Shown here: piece by piece, positions 45,502 to 59,500 of the stretch
Position numbering within the stretch: the stretch's first letter is position 1
Layout: each line of letters starts with the position of its first letter
Assembly (NCBI GenBank): GCA_022266195.1
Contig: WHVY01000005.1
Location: 3,658,001 to 3,722,000, forward strand
Origin: Tetranychus cinnabarinus
Taxonomy: Eukaryota > Arthropoda > Arachnida > Trombidiformes > Tetranychidae
Direction: 5' to 3'
DNA length: 64,000 bases
Made by a program: the position numbers and the translations under genes
The notes under the pieces: generated by a model
Told to the model about the DNA's origin: nothing
Seen by the model: the letters and a program-made list of their open reading frames with translations, nothing else
Databases searched by the model: none

Positions 45502-47237
45502 TATTAAAGCTGTTTATTTTATCCAAAGCGTATCCGCCGAGATTAAGCCTTTGTATGGCTTAGTGGCTTAAAGACAACCCCTGATTAACCTACACCTGAA
45601 TATTGAAAGTTAATATCGAGTTAATATTGAAAAATCAATCACATTAATTTAACTTAATATTGTATCAATGATATATCAAATATTGATCAAATAACAAATT
45701 GAGTTGATGATAAATAAATTAAATCAAGAATTTAAAGAAATAAAAGCTCGAAATTTGAATCTCTTGAAATATCTTTAAACTGCAATCTGTTCAATGCAGC
45801 TTGGCTTATCGTTGAATTTTTGCTAAAATAACAAACATTATTGTGTTATAAATATAATAATATTAAATTAATATTAACAGTTAGTTGATAACAAATTATA
45901 ATATAATGAAATAAATTAAATACTAATAAAAGTGTAAAGAAAGTTTTAAGGTAAACTTGATGCTATTACTGGGTTTCATTGTTTTTAATCATATGACTAG
46001 ATTTTACTTTTCATCTTTTAAAAAAGGAAAAGTCAATTGAATTACAATTTTTTGGTTAAAATTAAATTATGATCACGAATCACAGTTATTATAATCACAA
46101 TGATTAGTATTGTTGTTCATACATTTATCGGTCTATGTCATGAATATACAAACACCATGAGATGAAAGTCAAATGGCAAGGAAAACCTGATCAAGTTCAA
46201 TGCACTTACATCCACATTTACATACTACTTTCATTGTGTCTTATTTGATAAACCTGTCTTCATCTTTTATCCCTTCTTCATCATCCTAATCTTCATCTCC
46301 TTCTTTACCATCATTTTCAGTCTTTTACCTTTCATCATTTCATCTTTTCATCATCAATCTCTTTACATTATTCATTTTACAATTGAAACATGAGCAGATA
46401 TTTTTACAATTTTATGATTCTACTTTTTAATTGCACCACGATTTTAAATAAAATCAATATTAATCATTTATGGATTTCACTCAACTTTAACAATTCACTG
46501 ACCAGTGAAAATAGTTATCAAATAAGACTAAATCTGAACTATTTTAGTGATCAGAATAAAAAGTAATGATAACACAATAGTGATATATTATAATCTCAAT
46601 ATCTGCTGATCATTAAATAAAGCAATACAGATAAATTGTTCACTTTTTTAGCCATTTTTTTAAAATCATTTTTCAGTCCATTTATATCAATCTGCTGATG
46701 ATGATATTATAAAGGTAATCAATTCATTTCCTCAATTAGATCATCATGTAATCACAATCATAATCCATTTGCTTTGAGAATTTTTCTGATCTTCTTCATC
46801 ACCTGCTTTCTCAGGGTTTTCAGAATAATCAAAAGTTTCAGATTGTTTTAGCTTTGATTTGTACAATTGATTCAGTGAGGATTAATTCACTCAACTCATT
46901 CTTGGATAGTACTTGATTGATAAAAAAGAGGTGAAAAGTGAAAGTTAACAGCTTTAACCATAAAATTAACACGACTGTTGATTGTGTATTGTTACCATCA
47001 GAATTCATCTCTCATTATCAATTTCATTGAGATTTTATTTTCGTTTTATTCCTTAGTCTTGATTTTCCATGTAACAAACACTCAAAACCTCAAGTTGAAG
47101 TCATGGTTGGTTATAATTCATAATGATTGCTGTGTTTTAACAAAACCATGATAAATTTAGACAATTTTGGTTTTTCAATTTTGTTTTAATATAAAGTCGA
47201 AGCGTTAACATGGTACAAGTAAATCACACAATAATAA
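45502..47237. other. AT-rich stretch without genes
   Basis: No coding exon is supported. Near its right end lies the left copy of the direct repeat that flanks the alpha2-delta fragment. Confidence 0.45.
46933..46998 (+). repeat. Direct repeat left of the alpha2-delta fragment
   Basis: Shares a 26-base identical core (46962-46987) and similar surroundings with 47799-47866 in the same orientation. The two lie 869 bp apart and bracket the alpha2-delta fragment. Confidence 0.85.
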
Positions 47238-47776
47238 TCAAATGAGTTGATTTAGTTTAGTGAAATGATTAGTATGATTGGATCCTGATCCTGAACGTTG
47301 AATAACCTCAATACAAATGGCCTGGTAATCGTACATTTTTATCTCTTTATAAATGCCCTGGGAAACCATTACTTCAAACATGGGATAATCAACTTCACCA
47401 TAAAATTTGCCCGTCTCATTGGACCTTTTGGAGACTACAACGAATCCATTATTGTCGACCAAGAAACGGTCAAATGCATCGGTTGAACAGTTAACATTGC
47501 AACCCTCGGTTTTACACAATGAAGAGAAATTGAAAAATCTTTCGGCAAACTTGTCATGACGGAATAGTAGACCAACGGCAGCAACTGGAGCAATGGATTT
47601 ACCTTTGCCCAAAAATATGGCTCTAGAGCCTGTAACCAGTTGAGTTGGTCTAGAGTTGAACCAGGTTTATCTCCTGCATCAAAGGGAACCGAGAAAACAA
47701 AGGCTGAAGAATTGAAACGATGAGAATCAACTGCTCTTTGGTAATTCAATAAATAGATGAAATCGGTTAATTTCAT
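47238..47776 (-). pseudogene. Voltage-gated calcium channel alpha2-delta subunit, isolated exon fragment with frameshift
   Basis: About 150 codons of an alpha2-delta (CACNA2D) ectodomain. From 47776 the frame reads 'YQRAVDSHRFNSSAFVFSVP' and 'FDAGDKPGSTLDQ'. Then a frame change near 47640-47660 is needed to continue with 'TQLVTGSRAIFLGKGKSIAP', 'VAAVGLLFRHDKFAERFF', 'NVNCSTDAFDRFLVDNNGFV', 'SKRSNETGKFYGEVDYPMFE' and 'IKMYDYQAIC'. These phrases follow the order of the conserved segment before the delta part of animal alpha2-delta proteins. After 'YQAIC' a GT occurs (CATTTGTATTG) and homology ends. The preceding and following exons, signal peptide, VWA domain and C-terminus were not found nearby. 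The fragment is flanked by direct repeats. I read it as a broken exon copy; a base error in an otherwise real exon is the alternative. Confidence 0.78.
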
Positions 47777-47798
47777 TCAACTTGAATAGCACATTGAT

Positions 47799-47866
47799 AA
47801 AAAGTGAAAGTCTGTAAGAGCTTTAATGATAAAATTAACACGACTGTTGATTGTGTTATTACCAGT
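47799..47866 (+). repeat. Direct repeat right of the alpha2-delta fragment
   Basis: Partner of 46933-46998 (26-base identical core at 47831-47856). Confidence 0.85.
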
Positions 47867-47875
47867 CGGTCAGAG

Positions 47876-50800
47876 TTGATCACTCATCATCTTTTTCATC
47901 GTCATTATCACCATTTTTATCATTGTCTTACATTTTATCCTCTTTTTCCCGATTCAATTCACTTCATTCTTAACCTCTCTTGATCAACATCTCGCAATCA
48001 TTTCATAAAGAAATTTCATTCACAAATTCAAACCATTTCTTATTTTTAGCAAATTTTGACCAATTATATGAACATAAATATATTTAGATTATTAGGTTCT
48101 ATCTGGTTTTGATTCAACTCTATTTGCTGACTATTAACACAACGGGCGGTTCAGATAATGATAATGATGATGCTTAAGCTAATGCCGATTCCGAAGATTG
48201 ATAAAATATGGTTTTAACTCTTTGATTGTTAAATATAAATATCTTTTCCATCCTCGTCTTCCTAATTTACCGGTGATAAGTGATCAATTGAATAAAAAGA
48301 TTGACCGTAAATTAAGGTGATAATTTCAATTCGTGTATGGACTAGACTTTTCAATTTCAGGAGTTGGAGTTAGCTGAGTAAAAGATATTAAAGATGACAA
48401 TCTAAATAGCAATTTAATTTGACTTTGGTTGAAATCTAAATCGCAAGTCAACATGTAATAAGCTTGAAACGGTAACACATGTTTTAATGATTGTGATTAA
48501 ATACTTACTGAATCAGATTGCATCAACTACTGTAAATCAAGAGGATTATTTTTCAACAACTCATCTAAACTTGTTAACTTATTATTATTGAATTAACCTT
48601 TTTCATCAACTTTTTTATATCTTAACGATGATGCGAAAATGTTGAACTAATGGGTAAAAAAGCTGAGCTAATTGAATGGCAAAGCATAGAGGATAAGTTA
48701 TATAAGGAAAAATGTATCAAACGTATCAATGTTTAACTAATTGAATAAATTTTTTTCCTGTTGTCAGTCCAATTTGGAATGGTTAAAAAATAGAAAAAAA
48801 AATAAACAATCGAGGAAAAAGTTCTTTTTTTTCATTTCTCCCGTTCTCTTCTTAGCCTGGATAATCATGTCATAATTTATCATCATCACCCTTTCCCAAC
48901 TCGCCATCATTTTGGTGCGGGATATCAGGTACATTGATAAATTTATGCAAACTTCAACTTGGACAAATTTGTATATTTGCAGGTAAATCAGAGGAATAAG
49001 GCTGGAAATGAAGAAATAGTTAAAATAAAATCATTAAAGTCTACTCTGAGTGAAGGATGATGGAACATCAGAAAGGGAAAGGAAACTCATGATGAGAAAA
49101 GATGATGAAAAACGTGATAAGTTGGATTAAAGAAGCAAGAAGAGAGAGAGAGAAAAATGAAGAGAAGAGGATTGAAATGATAATGGATTGTAGGGATGAA
49201 AATGATGGAGAGAAGGGAGGAAAACAAAAAGGAAGATGAGGGTGGGAAAAGAGGTTTTCAAACCGGGATAGAGAAGAGATGGACTTACCTCTTTGGATAT
49301 GGAATGTAGCACAAAACTAAAGAAAGTGGTTAAACTCATCTCTTTTTTTTGTTCATCTTCATCTTCATCTGTTGGGGGAGGATGTCTCTTTTAAGGATCC
49401 TGTAAGATCGACACTAAAGCCATCCAGTAATCTTCCTATAGATCACATGTTCCCTCATTGGTTAGTTGAGTGTCGATTGTCTCATGAATTAAACTGATTG
49501 TTACTTTCATTGTTGCCTGTTGATCGTCAAAAAGGTACGTAGTTTGATAATCATACAAAAAAAATCAGAACAGGTATCGTTATTGAATATAGGGCTGAGA
49601 TATAAAATGGTATGTTAAGCCATTGACCACCTTTACTTCATCATTTGACAATCGCTCGGTAAAGTTGAATAAATTGTTGAACTTGTGTATATGTTGGTTT
49701 TAGTCAATTTAACGTGTTTCCCAATTCAATTCAATTTAGTGAAGAAATGAAAGTCTCACCGTAAACAACATACGAAGGATTACGGTAGTTTTAGTTAACT
49801 CCAAGTTTTTTACCCTGCAAGAGAAGATAGAAAATCGTCAATTTTTTGAAAACAAAACAACAATGATTGAGTAACATTACTTACTTTGTGTCTCCATCAT
49901 AGGTTTACATCTACACTTGTTGGATCCATTTACAGTGGTAATTTCAACTGGTCTTATCATCTCATCTCAACAATATCATCAGTGAATTTCAATTGTGTTA
50001 ACATTTCGGTTAAACTTCACAAAGATAAGGAAAATTGGTGGACCAACAAAACCAAAACGTATTCTGTCAACACAACATTTGTTTCCAAGTTTTCTTCCAT
50101 TGGATATCAGTTGGTATTTTTTGTTTTCCTGGCGACTCTTAATTGAAAATTAATTGCTCAATAACAATCATGGTTCTGGTAAGCTTTACTTTATATCTTT
50201 TTAAACTTTCTTTCCATGTTTGCCATCTTATCTTTATTCCCGTGAAAGTCTTCTTGTTAGTTTTTTGCAACTGAAATTGAGCGGGTTAAATTACTCCTTG
50301 ATTACTTGCTGTTTATTCTCATGTTGCATGTGTTTCATTAGAAACACTAAATTTTTTCCTTTTCGCCCTTGGATTAGAGGAAAGTTTATATGTAAACAAA
50401 ATATATCTTACCTTTTACAAAGCGAAATAGATTGAGAGTTGATAGACCTTAAGAAACCTTAATTGATTCACTGTTTCATTGACTATTTCAATGAAAAATT
50501 ATTTCGTGGATAGTTTCAAATCAAACAAGTAAATTTTTAAATCTGTAAAGAATCATTTTGTCAAAATAATACAGTATGGTTTATAACATTCAATACATTT
50601 AGCATCTTACCAGAATAACAGCTACACTTGTAACAAGTTTCAAGTTGAATTGAATGAAATCCACATTAGTATTCCAAGCTCCATGTGCTTGTAAAAAGGT
50701 ATTCACAATCTTTATAACAAATAAGTACTAATGTTCAGGTCTACTTGAGTTCAACCGACATTTTAACGAGAAATAATACAAACATCACAAATTGATTTGA

Positions 50801-53800
50801 TGATAGGAATTTGTTTGAAGCCTCGAAAACATGTTGTAAACTTTAGCTAACGAATTCGGCTGATAGGGATCATTAAAAAATTTCTAACAGAAAGCCGATC
50901 AATTAAGATTTTAAAATTATCAATTAAGTTGGATAATTAGCTGTACATTACTAATATATTAGCAGATATCTGTTAATTAAAAATTATCATCATTTAAAGT
51001 TAACAAATCATTTAACAAAAATCTTAATTCCAAAAAATTAACAAACAAAATGTAGGAGCGTGTGATTTCGGCGTGGCTTCAATTTATTGGCTGAAAATTT
51101 TATAATTTCTCGTTTGGCTTGTCTTGTGATTTTGAATCGCTTTCTGTCTCTGTTAACTTTCATTTCAAATTGCTCACTAACGGTGTTAACTTATTTTCAA
51201 GTTTTTTGACATTTACATCATTATTCAAAAGCTTAGTTCAAGAGTCATTTTATTAATTCTTGTAATGGTTACCATGCTTGGTTAAAATTACGGTGTTTAC
51301 TTCTTTCTGTTGCCTTTTCTTCACAAGTCTTCTTATGCTTGAAAAGGCTTTTTACTGTTATTCAAAAGACAATACTAGGGTGTCAAAATGGTTACCATGA
51401 TTTCTCTATTATCATCATTGTTAACCAATATCATCCTAATGGTTATTATTATCAACATGATTATGGTGAAAAGAAGGCTAGGTAAAAGTTGAATGACCCT
51501 TTGCCATCTTAACCTATTCAAGTTTTGAAATTGAAATTGACCATATAATATGAAACAATTGGAATGAAAATTTTTTTAGAGGCAAACCTTTGACTTGAAA
51601 CATCACCGTGTTTTTGCCTGTCAATTGGATGGAAATTTAATGTGAAATTGGATCGAAACAAGAAATTGTATGTTACCAGTTGAAACCATCTAATTTATGT
51701 ATACCTTTGGAAGATGAAATATTTCAATCAATTTATCAAGTCATTAATCAACTTTTCAGTGGCTAACTAATCAACTGGCAACAAGTTATTATAATATGGT
51801 AATTATTTTACTCGTTATCACCTAATAGCAACATAATGATACTCATTTCACCATTACTTCGATAAGTATCCTGTTGATATTTCTGAAGAAACAGAAATAT
51901 TCCTCTTTAAATAATGGGTTATGTGATGTTGAAAACAAGCAAAAAAGCGGAGTAATTGTGCAGATGATGATGGCCTTAGAGGATAAAGATATTGATTATG
52001 GTTTCTATTTTTTGGTGGAAATTAAAGACCAATTTGTAAGATAATCAAAAAAAGGGAAAATGCCTCCAGTTGATTTGATTGGTTTGTTTATTTGGTGGAT
52101 TCGTTGGCTTATTTTGTTTGTTTTCGTTTGAGATGACGGTCAAGATTATTGGCTTGAAGGAGTTCAAGAAATAAATCAGCTCATCACGGTTCCCTAATCA
52201 CTAATTATTTGGTTCAAATAGTTTTTCTATTTTTTTTTCGCCATCCTCATATTCGCCTTTACAGTTCAATTTAAAATTTCCAGATTAGCACCAGGATGTT
52301 TTATCTGTTGTCTTCAATCAACCATCATCATGCTCATAATCACCACCAAAAACAACAACAACCTCATCATGGATAATCGTAACGAGCTTCAATCCCGTAT
52401 TTCGCCATAAACCAACCAAAACCCAATGGAAACAGATAAACGGTAGAAGAAGAGGAAGCTCAAAATGATGAAAATGAACAAATTGGAAAAGAATGATGAA
52501 GATAAAGAAGGAATCACTCGTCATGATCATCAAGTCAATAATCAAGCCTAAGATTTAACTTATGGTATGCAGCAAAAAGGAAACATAACCCATTAACCGA
52601 CCAGGATAAAGGAAAGAGAAAGTCTATTAAATGCTCAAGTCATTAATATCATCAACGTTTACATTTAAATTGTTTACCTTTTTTCCATTTCTCTTTTTAC
52701 CAAATATTATCATACATTTTATATTATTTTAATGAATGATTGTAGCTACTTTGGGAAGTTGTTTCATCTTCACAAAAAGAGGATGGAAATTATTTCTCTC
52801 TTCTGGACAACAACCAGATTGCTGGTTTACAAATAACTTACCCTAAATTAGCCCATGTTCATCTCTCTCTTTCCCTCTCCTCTTCCTCATCCTCCTCCAT
52901 CACCATCTTCATACTCACGCTTTCCACTTTATCTCAATGTTCACTTAGCCATCTGAACAGTGTGTAGTTAAGATTCTGAATTTATCTTTTCTTTTAATTT
53001 CTAAACTTAATCCTAAATACAATTTCGCTTACTTTCACTAACAACTCGAGATTAATCCATGAATCTCATGAACTATTAGCTTACATATTTAAATCTCGTT
53101 CTCGTTCAACTGAGATCAGCTTTGAGTTTGAATTTCCACCATTTCCCTCGTCTATTCTCAGCCCTTTCAACATTATCATCATCTTCACCGTCTAAACCGT
53201 TACTAGTTGATCTTTATTTGACATAAATAAGAGACTTTGAAAGACAAGCGAATTTATTCTTTAGCCTCAGGGTAATCACTCATTATTATTATTGTTAGCA
53301 TTATTGAAGACTTCACAGTAATCCATTCAAGTTAACATCATGTTAATCTCATTTTTTCTCACTTCTCATCGCTATTTACAGACAAACAGATTGTATTATA
53401 AATATACAAAAAAAAACGTTCATCATTAATCTTTGCTCATTCATTTCTTTTCCTTACTTTCCAATTCATAATCACTGATTGTTATTGTGAAACTGAGAGG
53501 CTAAATATTAATTACTATTGAAATTTATTCTAACCATGCATAAGCTCAATATTCCATGATTAATTGTAAATTGTAATTGAAAAAAAGCAATTCTTGAAAG
53601 TGAACAATTATAACAATCAAATTGTGCTTTAAATTTCAAGTTTACTTTTAAATGTTTAACAATAACTGAAAATTGTTTCACCATCTAGATAGCAATCAAA
53701 CAAGAAAAACAATCAATTTGAATCAGCATATTGATTGTTCAATACAGGAATCAGTGACAAGAAAATTGAAAATATTGAAAGGAAGAGCAAAAAATTGTTC

Positions 53801-55469
53801 ATCTTTCATCAATGATATTTAATTAAGAAAAAGGAAACAATCAGTTTTGATTATAATGATAGCGATAATGATGATGATGGTGAAAATGATGATAATAATA
53901 GTGATGATGATAATAATAAAGTAAGTGAAAAATGATAATAACAAATGGCGAATGGAGAATGAAAAATAAAAGTCTTTTGTATGTTGGTTACCATTAAAGG
54001 TTATTAAATGGTAAAATTACATCTGTGATGTTCATTAGTTGATTCTTGACGTTAAGTTGTTAAAAATAACGCTCAACAATTAAAAGCTCAACAATTTGTT
54101 TTTCATTCTCTCATCTTTTTACCTCATGAAACCTTTATTTCCTGAAGATCAAATCTTCCTCCACCTTTAACCTGCTCTTCACCATCACCTTAACTCTTGC
54201 TTTCAAACCTTTTCCCATCAATCCCTTCATTCCTGGTCATCCATGGATGATCTCAATGTGTGTTTTGTTTGCTTGTTGATTCAACAATTGAAAACATGAA
54301 TTCACTCTCATTGAATGGTTAAAGTTATAATACATATATAATGATAAAGATGAAACCAAGAGCAATACAATTGGCAAGAATGGTCAAGAATGGAGCAACA
54401 ATTATTTGAACAACAATAACCATAATAATAGGAATGCTGATAAACATAATGATGATAACACTGATAATGAGGATAATAAATAGGTAAGAGTAAATAATAG
54501 CGAATGATATTTAACTATCCAACTATGAAACGGTCAACATTGTGTGAATCGGACAATAACATGACTTTCTCTTTCTCCTCTTACCCTCAGTGATTGATTT
54601 TAATTGGCCATTTTTAATGTTTAAATTTACTTTATTATCTGTGGACAATTAATGGATGCCATTTTTGTGGAGCAGCAAATTGAAGATGGAAACACGAGCA
54701 AAACTGAAAAAAAGGAATCTCAAGTGAAATGACCAGCAAAACTGTTGACCCTTCAGGAGCGTATCAAAAGTGAATTCAAGATGAAAAGACAATCAAATCT
54801 ATTCTCATGTATATCAGCTTTGGTTGAGCTTAATGAAAATCATGAAAAGATGATGATAATGGGATGCTGATGGATCAAAAAGAAGTCTAATACAAGAAGA
54901 AGATGGAAACAATATTGAAACCAGATTATTGTCCCTTAAAACCATTCAATCTTTACCTGTTTTCACCTTCTTTTTTCAATCAACAATTATATAACCTTAA
55001 ATACTCTTGACAACCTCGATAATCAATCATTTTTGCACTCTCAATTGTTGATTGTTTATCTTTATTCTTTCCACCATCTTTAACCATCGTCTTCCAATAA
55101 TGGTTCAATGGTTGAAGATGCTCATGTTGATGCTACTGTCGGTCCTGATGCTCAGTTTGTGGCTGATGTTTCATGCTTAAAGCCATGTTTACCGTTTTAA
55201 TACAATTACTTGGTTTGACTTTTTTCTTATCTCTTCTCGCTTTGTATATCAATCTTTGTGTTGATTTTTTGGTGACAGACAGCAATAATAACAAAGGATT
55301 TTGAATTCAATGAATGGACTAAAAGAGAGGAACAATTGGAAAACAAATGATGTTGAACCATTTGACGGACTTGAATACAAAAAAAGAGATGCACTTGAAA
55401 GTACAAAGTTGATAGTTAACCAACCTTGGAAAGGACGAAAGACTGGATCCAGACAATTGACAATCAAAA
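47876..55469. other. Long gene-poor stretch with simple-sequence tracts
   Basis: 7.6 kb with no gene I can support firmly. Contents: AGAGAG and purine-rich tract at about 49135-49260; the second copy of the 58-bp repeat (50371-50428); pyrimidine-rich tract at about 52860-52920; GAT/AAT simple sequence at about 53860-53945. A plus-strand frame at about 49895-50146, preceded by a CATCATAG acceptor, reads 'SVNTTFVSKFSSIGYQLVFF' and ends in a hydrophobic tail. It could be a terminal exon of an unknown secreted or anchored protein, or chance. Confidence 0.4.
50371..50428 (+). repeat. 58-bp dispersed repeat, copy 2
   Basis: Partner of 42876-42933. A further shared phrase (GATTG.GAGTTGATA) follows both copies at different distances, so the original repeat was probably longer. 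Confidence 0.8.
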
Positions 55470-55471
55470 TA

Positions 55472-55766
55472 CAGCCGCGAAAGAAAAGTTTGACATAGCT
55501 ACCATTAACTTAGCGCATATACAATCGTATCTAAGCACAATCAGCAAATCAATCTCTAACAGTATCGTTGTTGTTTAATTGTCTGACTATCGATTGTCTT
55601 AGGATATGTAATCAGTTAAGATAAAAATTTACAATAAATGGCAATCGGTGGTCAAACAATTAAACAACAACGATACTGTTAGAGATTGATTTGCTGATTG
55701 TGCTTAGATACGATTGTATATGCGCTATGTTAATGGTAACTATGTCAAACTTTTCTTTCGCGGCTG
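55472..55766. mobile_element. Foldback MITE, 295 bp, with 116-bp inverted arms
   Basis: Arm 1 55472-55587 and arm 2 55651-55766 are near-perfect complements (about three mismatches), separated by 63 bases. Ends are CAGCCGCGAAAGAAAAGTTT and its complement. TA lies on both sides (55470-55471 and 55767-55768), which fits a Tc1/mariner-type target duplication. No coding capacity. The low arm divergence points to recent insertion or strong selection on the hairpin. Confidence 0.85.
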
Positions 55767-55768
55767 TA

Positions 55769-56565
55769 TATTGAACAGATTCGATTGGGTCATCTATGAT
55801 TATCATTAAATTCAATGTAAACACTCTAATCCAGATTAGTCCAAGATGATGAATGGCTCCAGGTCAACCAAGTAATCAAACATAAAGGCAAAATAACAAT
55901 AAAGACACAAGATGATGAGATGACCAAGAAAGTGTTTATTTGCCAAAAAATAGATTTATCAATTATTTTTGTTAATGAAAAAGAGATGAGCAAATGACTA
56001 ACAAAATCAGCAATTCGGGACAATCATCAGTATAATGATGAAAACATCTGATGAAATTAATTGATTTCAAGATTGCTTCTCAAGCAAAAAAATAGTGACC
56101 AAAATGGGTCTTATTTGGTGATGCGTTTGGGTGATAATCAGTGTTTTTAAAAGATTTCAGCTTCTCTTCATCCCCTGTTTCATCTTCAACTATTTCAATC
56201 TAATGTTATTAATTGTTGATCATTGTCATCATTGTTTGGGTGAATTGAATCAAGAAAAAAAAGTAAATTTGTTTTGATGCTTCATTGGCTATTTTTTCAA
56301 TTTGCTTCTCACCCAAACACAACTTGGTTAATATTTATTTAAGAAAATAATTGATTTTCATTTTTTTAAACTCAACGACGGATTCAATTAAATCAGAATC
56401 AAACTCATAAAATAATGAGATTAATTTAACCTCAAGTTACCTCAATTCATCTACAAAAACCGTGATTAGCTACTCATATTGATTTCAGCTTCAATTGGCA
56501 AACCCAAAAAACCTGACAAATTCACAAATCTAATTAATTAACCTTTTCTTTCTCTTCCCTTACAG
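55769..56565. other. Region upstream of the Asn/Ser/Gly-rich gene
   Basis: 800 bp with no recognised feature. It ends in a strong pyrimidine tract and acceptor (TTCTCTTCCCTTACAG) that opens the next gene's first visible coding exon. The exon carrying the initiator methionine is not identified and may lie here or further left. Confidence 0.4.
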
Positions 56566-59500
56566 TTACAATTTTTGATAGCCTTTTGTTTACCATTGAT
56601 AAGTCTTGGTTCCATTGATGAATCAACCGACATTAACAAAAGTAAAAAGATTCAAATAGTCTACATAAAAGTCCCATTGGTGACCAATAAACTGCGTAAC
56701 AATCAAAATGGCAATTCTGGAAACAATTTGATTAACGATCAACCAAACGGAGATAAATCAAGTTACTCGATGAGCCAAGGTAATTCGGGTAACTCTGGTA
56801 AAGCCTACATGAGCAACTCTGGTTACAATGGTCCACCTCAAACTGGCTCTGGTTTCATTCCCAATTATGATTATCCTTCAAGTGGCTTAAACAATCAAGG
56901 TTCATCATCTTACACTCAATCAGGTTCATTTAGCCCATACACGTCCAGTTCAAACAGCTATAATGATGTCTCAGGAAACAACAAGAAACCTTTATTCAGC
57001 AGTTCATCATCACCTTCATACGACCAATCCTTACCTCATCCCAATTCAATTGTTTCCCCATCAGCTGATTCCCAAGTAAAACACAAGCCAGCCTTTCCCT
57101 TTCCCCTTAATCTCAATGGTCCATCCAACTCTGGCTACTCAGGGCGAGGAATCAACATCAACAATGGTCAAACTCGACCCACAGGATTCCAAGGGTTTGA
57201 TAAAAACTTCAACCAGGTAAATCAACAAACATTTAACTTATGAAAAAAAACCTTAAAAATCTTGATTCTTTTCATAAAATGAAAACCAATTTCTCAACAT
57301 TTAAAAACCAACAATTCAATTAACTCATAACAAGTTAATAGCTTTCAGTTGATTGTCAGGATAAACCAAAAGGTTGATATATTTATCAACATTTATTGTT
57401 GATATTTTCATGAGTCAACAATTTTGCTTTCAATTTTGCTTCATTTTTTATCTTCAAATTATGTTTTCATTGAGTTTTTAAAGCTAAAGTAATTGTTAAC
57501 CATTATTGCCTTCAGGGAAACATTCACAGATGATGATATCGTTATTGAAATTATCAACTGTTTCAGTTAATGAAGATTGATTTGATTTAGCTTAACATTG
57601 TAAACAATTGATTTAACGTGATAATCAACATCTTAAATAGCTACTTAAAGCTTGTAAAAATGGTTACATTTTTTACACAAAACCCAAAAACCAGAGTCAA
57701 AGAGAGCAAACCAGATTGAGCTTATTGTAACGCTAAATTGAAATTTGGTTACAATTAGCAGAAAGAAGTAAATTAATGTTATTATAAATGTTTACAAGCA
57801 TCACAATTAAAGGTTAAACTGTTTACCTTAATTAGTAAATCAGTGATAATCTACTGTAAATTGATCAACGCAAGAAAAATTGAGTTATTTAATTAACATG
57901 AAGTAGTTTTTGTTTTCCATTCAATTTTGAACACTTTCCTTCATCCAATCTAATTTAATCACAATTTGGCAAACAGTTAGTGAACAAATTGCGTGTTTCC
58001 ATGTTACTTATTTATCACGCAATTAACAATCAACATTATCGTCTGCAATTTATATTTTCTTGGACAATCAAATGAAACCAAGAGTTAAAAGATGAGAAAA
58101 AAGTAAATTAAAACTGAAAATACAAGGGAAAGAAATGTTTCAATTTGATTCTTCAAATATCTTTGATCGTAACAATTGCCTTTGATTGATACCTTTTTAA
58201 TGATTTACCGATGAAATGATTTACAGTTAACAATGATGCTTCTTCCGACTATTTACATTTTATCATCATCATCTTAATCATTATCATATCATTTATTTTG
58301 ATCAACAATTATGCTTCATTGTGATGCATTTTAACAATCAAAATAAGAAAATCCTTTCTGCTATTAATAATAACCAAAATAGTGTTGGGACAAAAGTTGA
58401 ACAACAAGATTTTACATGAAAAAACTGTTTGAGTGTAAAAAAAGCTTTCCATTTGTTATTTAGTAAATTATCATTACAATTAGCATCTTTTGTTGTTGAT
58501 TTGATAAAATTGAAACATAATTGTGCCCAAAAATGGTTCCTTTTTGGTACCAAACCAGCAACAATGGCAAGTCAATTTGTCCAGTAAACTTGCCCATTTT
58601 GAATGGTCAATTTTGCTGTTAAACACTAGCGACAACTCATTGTAACAATTTTTCCTCTTCAACCCAAAACCAGACTGAAAATTAATTAATTTGATTCTCT
58701 ATTTAGACCAAGATCAGGTGAATCTTTTCATGTTTTCCTGATTGCTATTTTCAAATATGATGACAACTTGTTGACAATTGAGAGTAACATGGGAAAAACA
58801 TGATTATTTACATGATGATTATGTTGTAAATGATTGATGACAAGATGACTGTCAACTTGATTGTTATTCAAATTGAACCGTCTTTACTCTTTCTCATCAT
58901 TTGTCATAATCAGTAATTGTGGTTGTCCTAAATGACTAACTTGAAATTTGTATGTTTACAATCAACTCTGAATATTGAGTGAAATGTTGAAATGAAATTA
59001 ATTTATCTCTTTATCTTGTCTCTTCAGGATCAACGATTCAACCAAGGACCAATCAACTTAAACACTAACCAACATAACAACAATAACAATCATGTTATCA
59101 ACCCTGTTAATACCAATAATATGAACAATCCGTCCGGCAATGCAAATTTTGCCTTCAATTATGGCAACAATTATGATAAAGGTCAACCCTTTAATGGTCC
59201 ATCACTACCTTTAGGATTAATGGGATCATCCAATGGCTTTATGGGAAACTTGAAACCTTCCGATGGACTTGGGTATGTCTGGTTCATTGAGAGACAACGG
59301 TTGAACAATGACAGTCAATTGGGTCAAAATTGAATTAATTTTGGCATTTGTAAAGCGTCTTAAAGATTGAACTTGAAAATTTGGTTAATTGTTAGGGAAT
59401 GGAAGGTTTATTTTGTTGAAGTGAATGATTTATAAATAGTAAAAGTTGAAAAATCAAATTAACTTTCAATAGTAAACTTGTGATGCTTTTGTAAACACAA

